Positions 60,981 through 64,000 of a stretch of 64,000 bases of DNA are shown here, in pieces. Source of the DNA: Sipunculus nudus (taxonomy: Eukaryota; Annelida; Sipuncula; Golfingiida; Sipunculidae); assembly GCA_026874595.1 (NCBI GenBank), contig CM049317.1, positions 29,632,901 through 29,696,900 on the forward strand. The letters run 5' to 3'. A program made the position numbers and the translations under genes. The notes under the pieces are model-generated. The model was not told the DNA's origin, did not search any database, and saw only the letters and a list, made by a program, of their open reading frames with translations. Positions within the stretch are counted from its first letter, which is position 1. Each line of letters begins with the position of its first letter.

Positions 60981-61799
60981 TATTGATATTTGAATTAACA
61001 CAGAAATCATCAGAAAATGATACACACAATTAAATAAGCATATTATAAATACGTATCGGGTATCGCTTTAAGGTTATCGTGAAACGTATTGTACCTGAAT
61101 ATTCAGCCCTAGTAGGTTTGATGGTTTAGTCATAAATATTTAAAATTTTCAACAAGGAAAATATAGAGTTGTATAAAGCATGCAGGTGTGGTCTCCTTCA
61201 CAAGCTATCGAGTTCTCAGTCGCCTTTTTCAGTTGGAAATCTATAAAATCAAATGACTTTCACAAGGGGCCAAGCAGCCGGTACCGTGTAGGTGAGGCGA
61301 CTACTTGGGTCTACATAGTAGTCAACCATTTGTCTTGCATAATTACATTAGCAGAGTATAACCAGCAATTCAAGAGTATTCATTTGACAAATGTTAAGGT
61401 GCTGATATACATAAATGTTGTGGTGCACAAAATATATTTAAGATGTATTTTTTGCCAGGTTAACTAAATTATTCTTCAATATACTGCATTACTAAATGTC
61501 AACATGAATTGTGGGAGTTGTGGTACAGTAAAAATTCAAAGCATTTAAATTTTAAGATAAACACAGATGAAATAGTATAATGGTTTGAATAATTTTCACA
61601 GCAACACCTGACTGTCAAATGGAGTATCGAAGTTCACATTATTAAAGTTTTTTTTATGATTTGTCGATAATGTGATGTATATTTATTTATTCGTTTACAA
61701 AACGTGAAAAACAGAATTATTATATATGATATGAAATGTGACATGGTTTGTTAATGAAATTAGTCATATTTGGTTATACTGATGTCAAAAGAATTGGTC

Positions 61800-61803
<4 letters not shown>

Positions 61804-61858
<55 letters not shown>
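61804..61858. repeat. (TA)n microsatellite
   Basis: Pure TA run of about 55 bases. Confidence 0.95.
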
Positions 61859-61864
<6 letters not shown>

Positions 61865-62159
61865 CTTGAAGATTGTCAAGAAAAGCTACCAGCAATGCAA
61901 CTTTGGTCATGTATTACCCCAAACTGCATTACATTTGTATCTTATGAAATCTTAGTATGATAACAACTGGATCACTCGGGAGCCAAAATAATCATTAGAT
62001 TAAACTGAAATAATCAATAGTTAGACAAAGATAAAGCGTACGTATTCCGAAATAACGCCAGATCGGCCCTCTGACATAACGGCCAGATCACTGGGGCCCT
62101 AACTGAGTCGTGTTTGTCACGGCTAATTGCGAAACAGATCGAGTGTGTGCACCTTGTGT

Positions 62160-62640
62160 AAATATAACCACCTTCGCTTGCTTCGCCAATGTCCGTAAAT
62201 TTAGCCGGCACTAAATTTTTATGGGTATAACCTGTGTAAATGGCCAATTCTCATTAAACGTCGACAAGTCGAGTTTCCGGATGTAAAAATATTTTCTTCT
62301 CAGACTCTTTTGGTTGTCATATAATTAGAGAGAGTACATTTCAAGGATTCATTTGATAGTACTGGTCACTGCTAACTCATTATATTTTTCTTTTGGTCAT
62401 CCGTGATAATTTGGGTTTATATTATTTTCTAATCAGAATATACAGTTGTGGAGCGTGACTTTAGTACCTATATAACCACTTCTGCTTGCTTCGCCATTGT
62501 TAGTTAATTTAGCCGGGAAAAAATAGCTATAATCCTGAATGTATGTATGTATGTATATAAATATACGTATATATTATTTTCTAATCAGAATTTGCAGTTG
62601 TGGAGCGTGATTTGTGTACATGTATAACAAACTGTATTCA
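62160..62640. repeat. diverged tandem duplication, about 150-300 bp spacing
   Basis: ACCACCTTCGCTTGCTTCGC near 62168 and ACCACTTCTGCTTGCTTCGC near 62474, each followed by TTTAGCCGG. Also TTATTTTCTAATCAGAAT then GTTGTGGAGCGTGA near 62423 and 62575. Confidence 0.7.
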
Positions 62641-62757
62641 CTATACCTTGGTCATGTACACAAACATGATGTATAAGTAGGGCTAAACTAGAAATTCTAT
62701 CAGTTAAGTTGAGGCAGGTTTGATTTTTAACACGTGTGCTTTTGTGTTTGTCGATGG

Positions 62758-62758
<1 letters not shown>

Positions 62759-62797
<39 letters not shown>

Positions 62798-62806
62798 GAG
62801 AGAGAG
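62759..62806. repeat. (GA)n microsatellite
   Basis: About 48 bases of GA with one GTGA interruption. Confidence 0.95.
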
Positions 62807-63189
62807 CAAATTCACTCAGGTATTTAGTCGAGAATTTGTTCCATTTTGTCCGGTACCATTATCTTTTAATTACGCATAGTTGTTTCAGTTACGCCTAAAA
62901 AACCAGTTACGATAAAGGCATTAATTCTTGTCATTAGATACACAATAATATATAACAACTTATTACTATATATGATGACTTTATTATACGATTTATACCT
63001 ACATATATATTAACTAAGCAATATAATTTTTTTTTACACCTGTGATTTCTGTGACCAAATTTACTACACTACAATTAGTTTATCATGCCGACTGTCAAAT
63101 TAACGTTAACGTAACTGAATTGATGAGTAAATATGGGATAAAGTCATCTTCCATATAAAAAGTTGCCCCCTTACTTTACTTTACAGTGT

Positions 63190-63440
63190 TCCTATATGGG
63201 ATCACAACCAGCTCATTCGGGCCATGAATACTGAAAAAAAAATCTGCATTCTAAGGGATGCAAGCATTCGCCATGTGGGATGCTCCAAGCATGCTGTATA
63301 AGCGACTGTTTATTTGTGAAAATTCGTTTTGACGTTCTTGTATCCGGATTAAGTGCCGGGTCAACACCTAAATCTAATCAATTCCTCATTGACCCATTCC
63401 CGAAATGCCCAGAAGATTTCATGAGATTTGGATCAGGTTG
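63190..63440 (-). repeat. R-CACA repeat copy, diverged
   Basis: ATCTGCATTCTAAGGGATGC, CAAGCATTCGCCATGTG and AGATTTCATGAGATTTGGAT are reverse complements of blocks in 53700-54010. Confidence 0.5.
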
Positions 63441-63859
63441 CGAGAGTGACTTTGTAAAAAAAAAAACACACATCAATACATACACATGCAATAATGAACG
63501 CGTACTCTCCTGGCAGAAGCAATTAATAAGGTAGATTTTCCTTTGAGTAGAATTCTAGTTTTAGTAATGTGGCGCTAAAACTGCAAACAACTGCTTTGAA
63601 GGAACATTTCGACGCACTGACTATCTGCTTTATTGTCAGGGGCGTCAATATAGGGGTGGGGTGGGGGGGGGGTTATAACATACAATGTTATCATCCCCCC
63701 CATTTCAGAGAATAATATTATAAAATTGTAAATGAAATATATTTATAAATAGAATTAAAGACTTTTCATCCATTTACTAAAAAATGTTATATCTAAACCT
63801 TGTTTTGAGATACAAAATAACTTATTTTCTATTACAATATTATAATTATTTGAAATATG

Positions 63860-63942
63860 ATTAAATATATATATAAATACATATAATCATATATAATATA
63901 TATAAATAGATATATATATATCATATATATATATATATATAT
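63860..63942. repeat. imperfect (TA)n tract
   Basis: Several short TATATA runs broken by single changes. Confidence 0.85.
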
Positions 63943-64000
63943 GTATTTGAATATGTCACTCAGAGACGCTGAAAAAGTTATATGTGTGTGTGCATTAAAA

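Larger units (their letters stand above)
60979..64000. other. intergenic, AT-rich, no gene seen
   Basis: No exon-like frame with splice signals. Holds microsatellites, a short diverged duplication and an R-CACA fragment, listed separately. Confidence 0.5.

Overview
This window looks like nuclear DNA from an invertebrate animal, most likely a mollusc and perhaps a bivalve. The DNA is AT-rich. Genes are split into many small exons with GT-AG introns of 1-11 kb, there are no bacterial-style operons, and long (TA)n, (TTA)n, (GA)n and (CAGA)n microsatellites, tRNA-derived SINEs and small terminal-inverted-repeat elements are frequent. The mollusc assignment is an inference from repeat style and gene families, not from a database search.

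Three protein-coding genes can be supported. (1) Plus strand, 2204-8620: a small single-domain SnoaL-like/DUF4440-type protein. Four exons are well supported and a short terminal exon is tentative. (2) Minus strand, 35472 down to 9126: a 16-coding-exon gene whose splice phases all agree and which gives a 903-residue product. It has a signal-anchor membrane helix near the N-terminus, a disordered acidic/proline-rich linker, a plakin domain (spectrin-like helices around a clear plakin SH3), and a last exon coding for plakin (plectin) repeats with a Ser/Arg tail. It has no calponin-homology actin-binding domain and no long rod, so it is a compact membrane-anchored plakin. (3) Minus strand, 54259 down to 46438: a four-exon secreted protein of 240 residues, with a short signal peptide, a cysteine-rich PAN/apple-like module, and a C-type lectin domain with an atypical second half. 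Genes 1 and 2 are convergent, about 0.5 kb apart.

The rest is introns and repeat-rich intergenic DNA. Layout: 1-2.2 kb intergenic with (TA)n and a dispersed repeat; 2.2-8.6 kb SnoaL-like gene; 9.1-35.5 kb plakin gene, whose 11.4-kb first intron holds a 1.6-kb TA-flanked inverted-repeat element and other repeats; 35.5-46.4 kb intergenic with minisatellites and an array of about 300-bp repeats; 46.4-54.3 kb lectin gene; 54.3-64 kb repeat-rich DNA with a 0.9-kb duplication, a MITE with an empty paralogous site, SINEs and (TA)n tracts.

The most notable non-coding pattern is that three unrelated repeat families carry nuclear-receptor half-sites in canonical spacing: perfect DR1 sites in a plakin intron (13.9-14.3 kb), three perfect IR3 oestrogen-response-type palindromes (59.0-59.6 kb), and DR1-like sites spaced by about 300 bp (43.9-46.3 kb and 33.7 kb). 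Whether any of these is bound is unknown.
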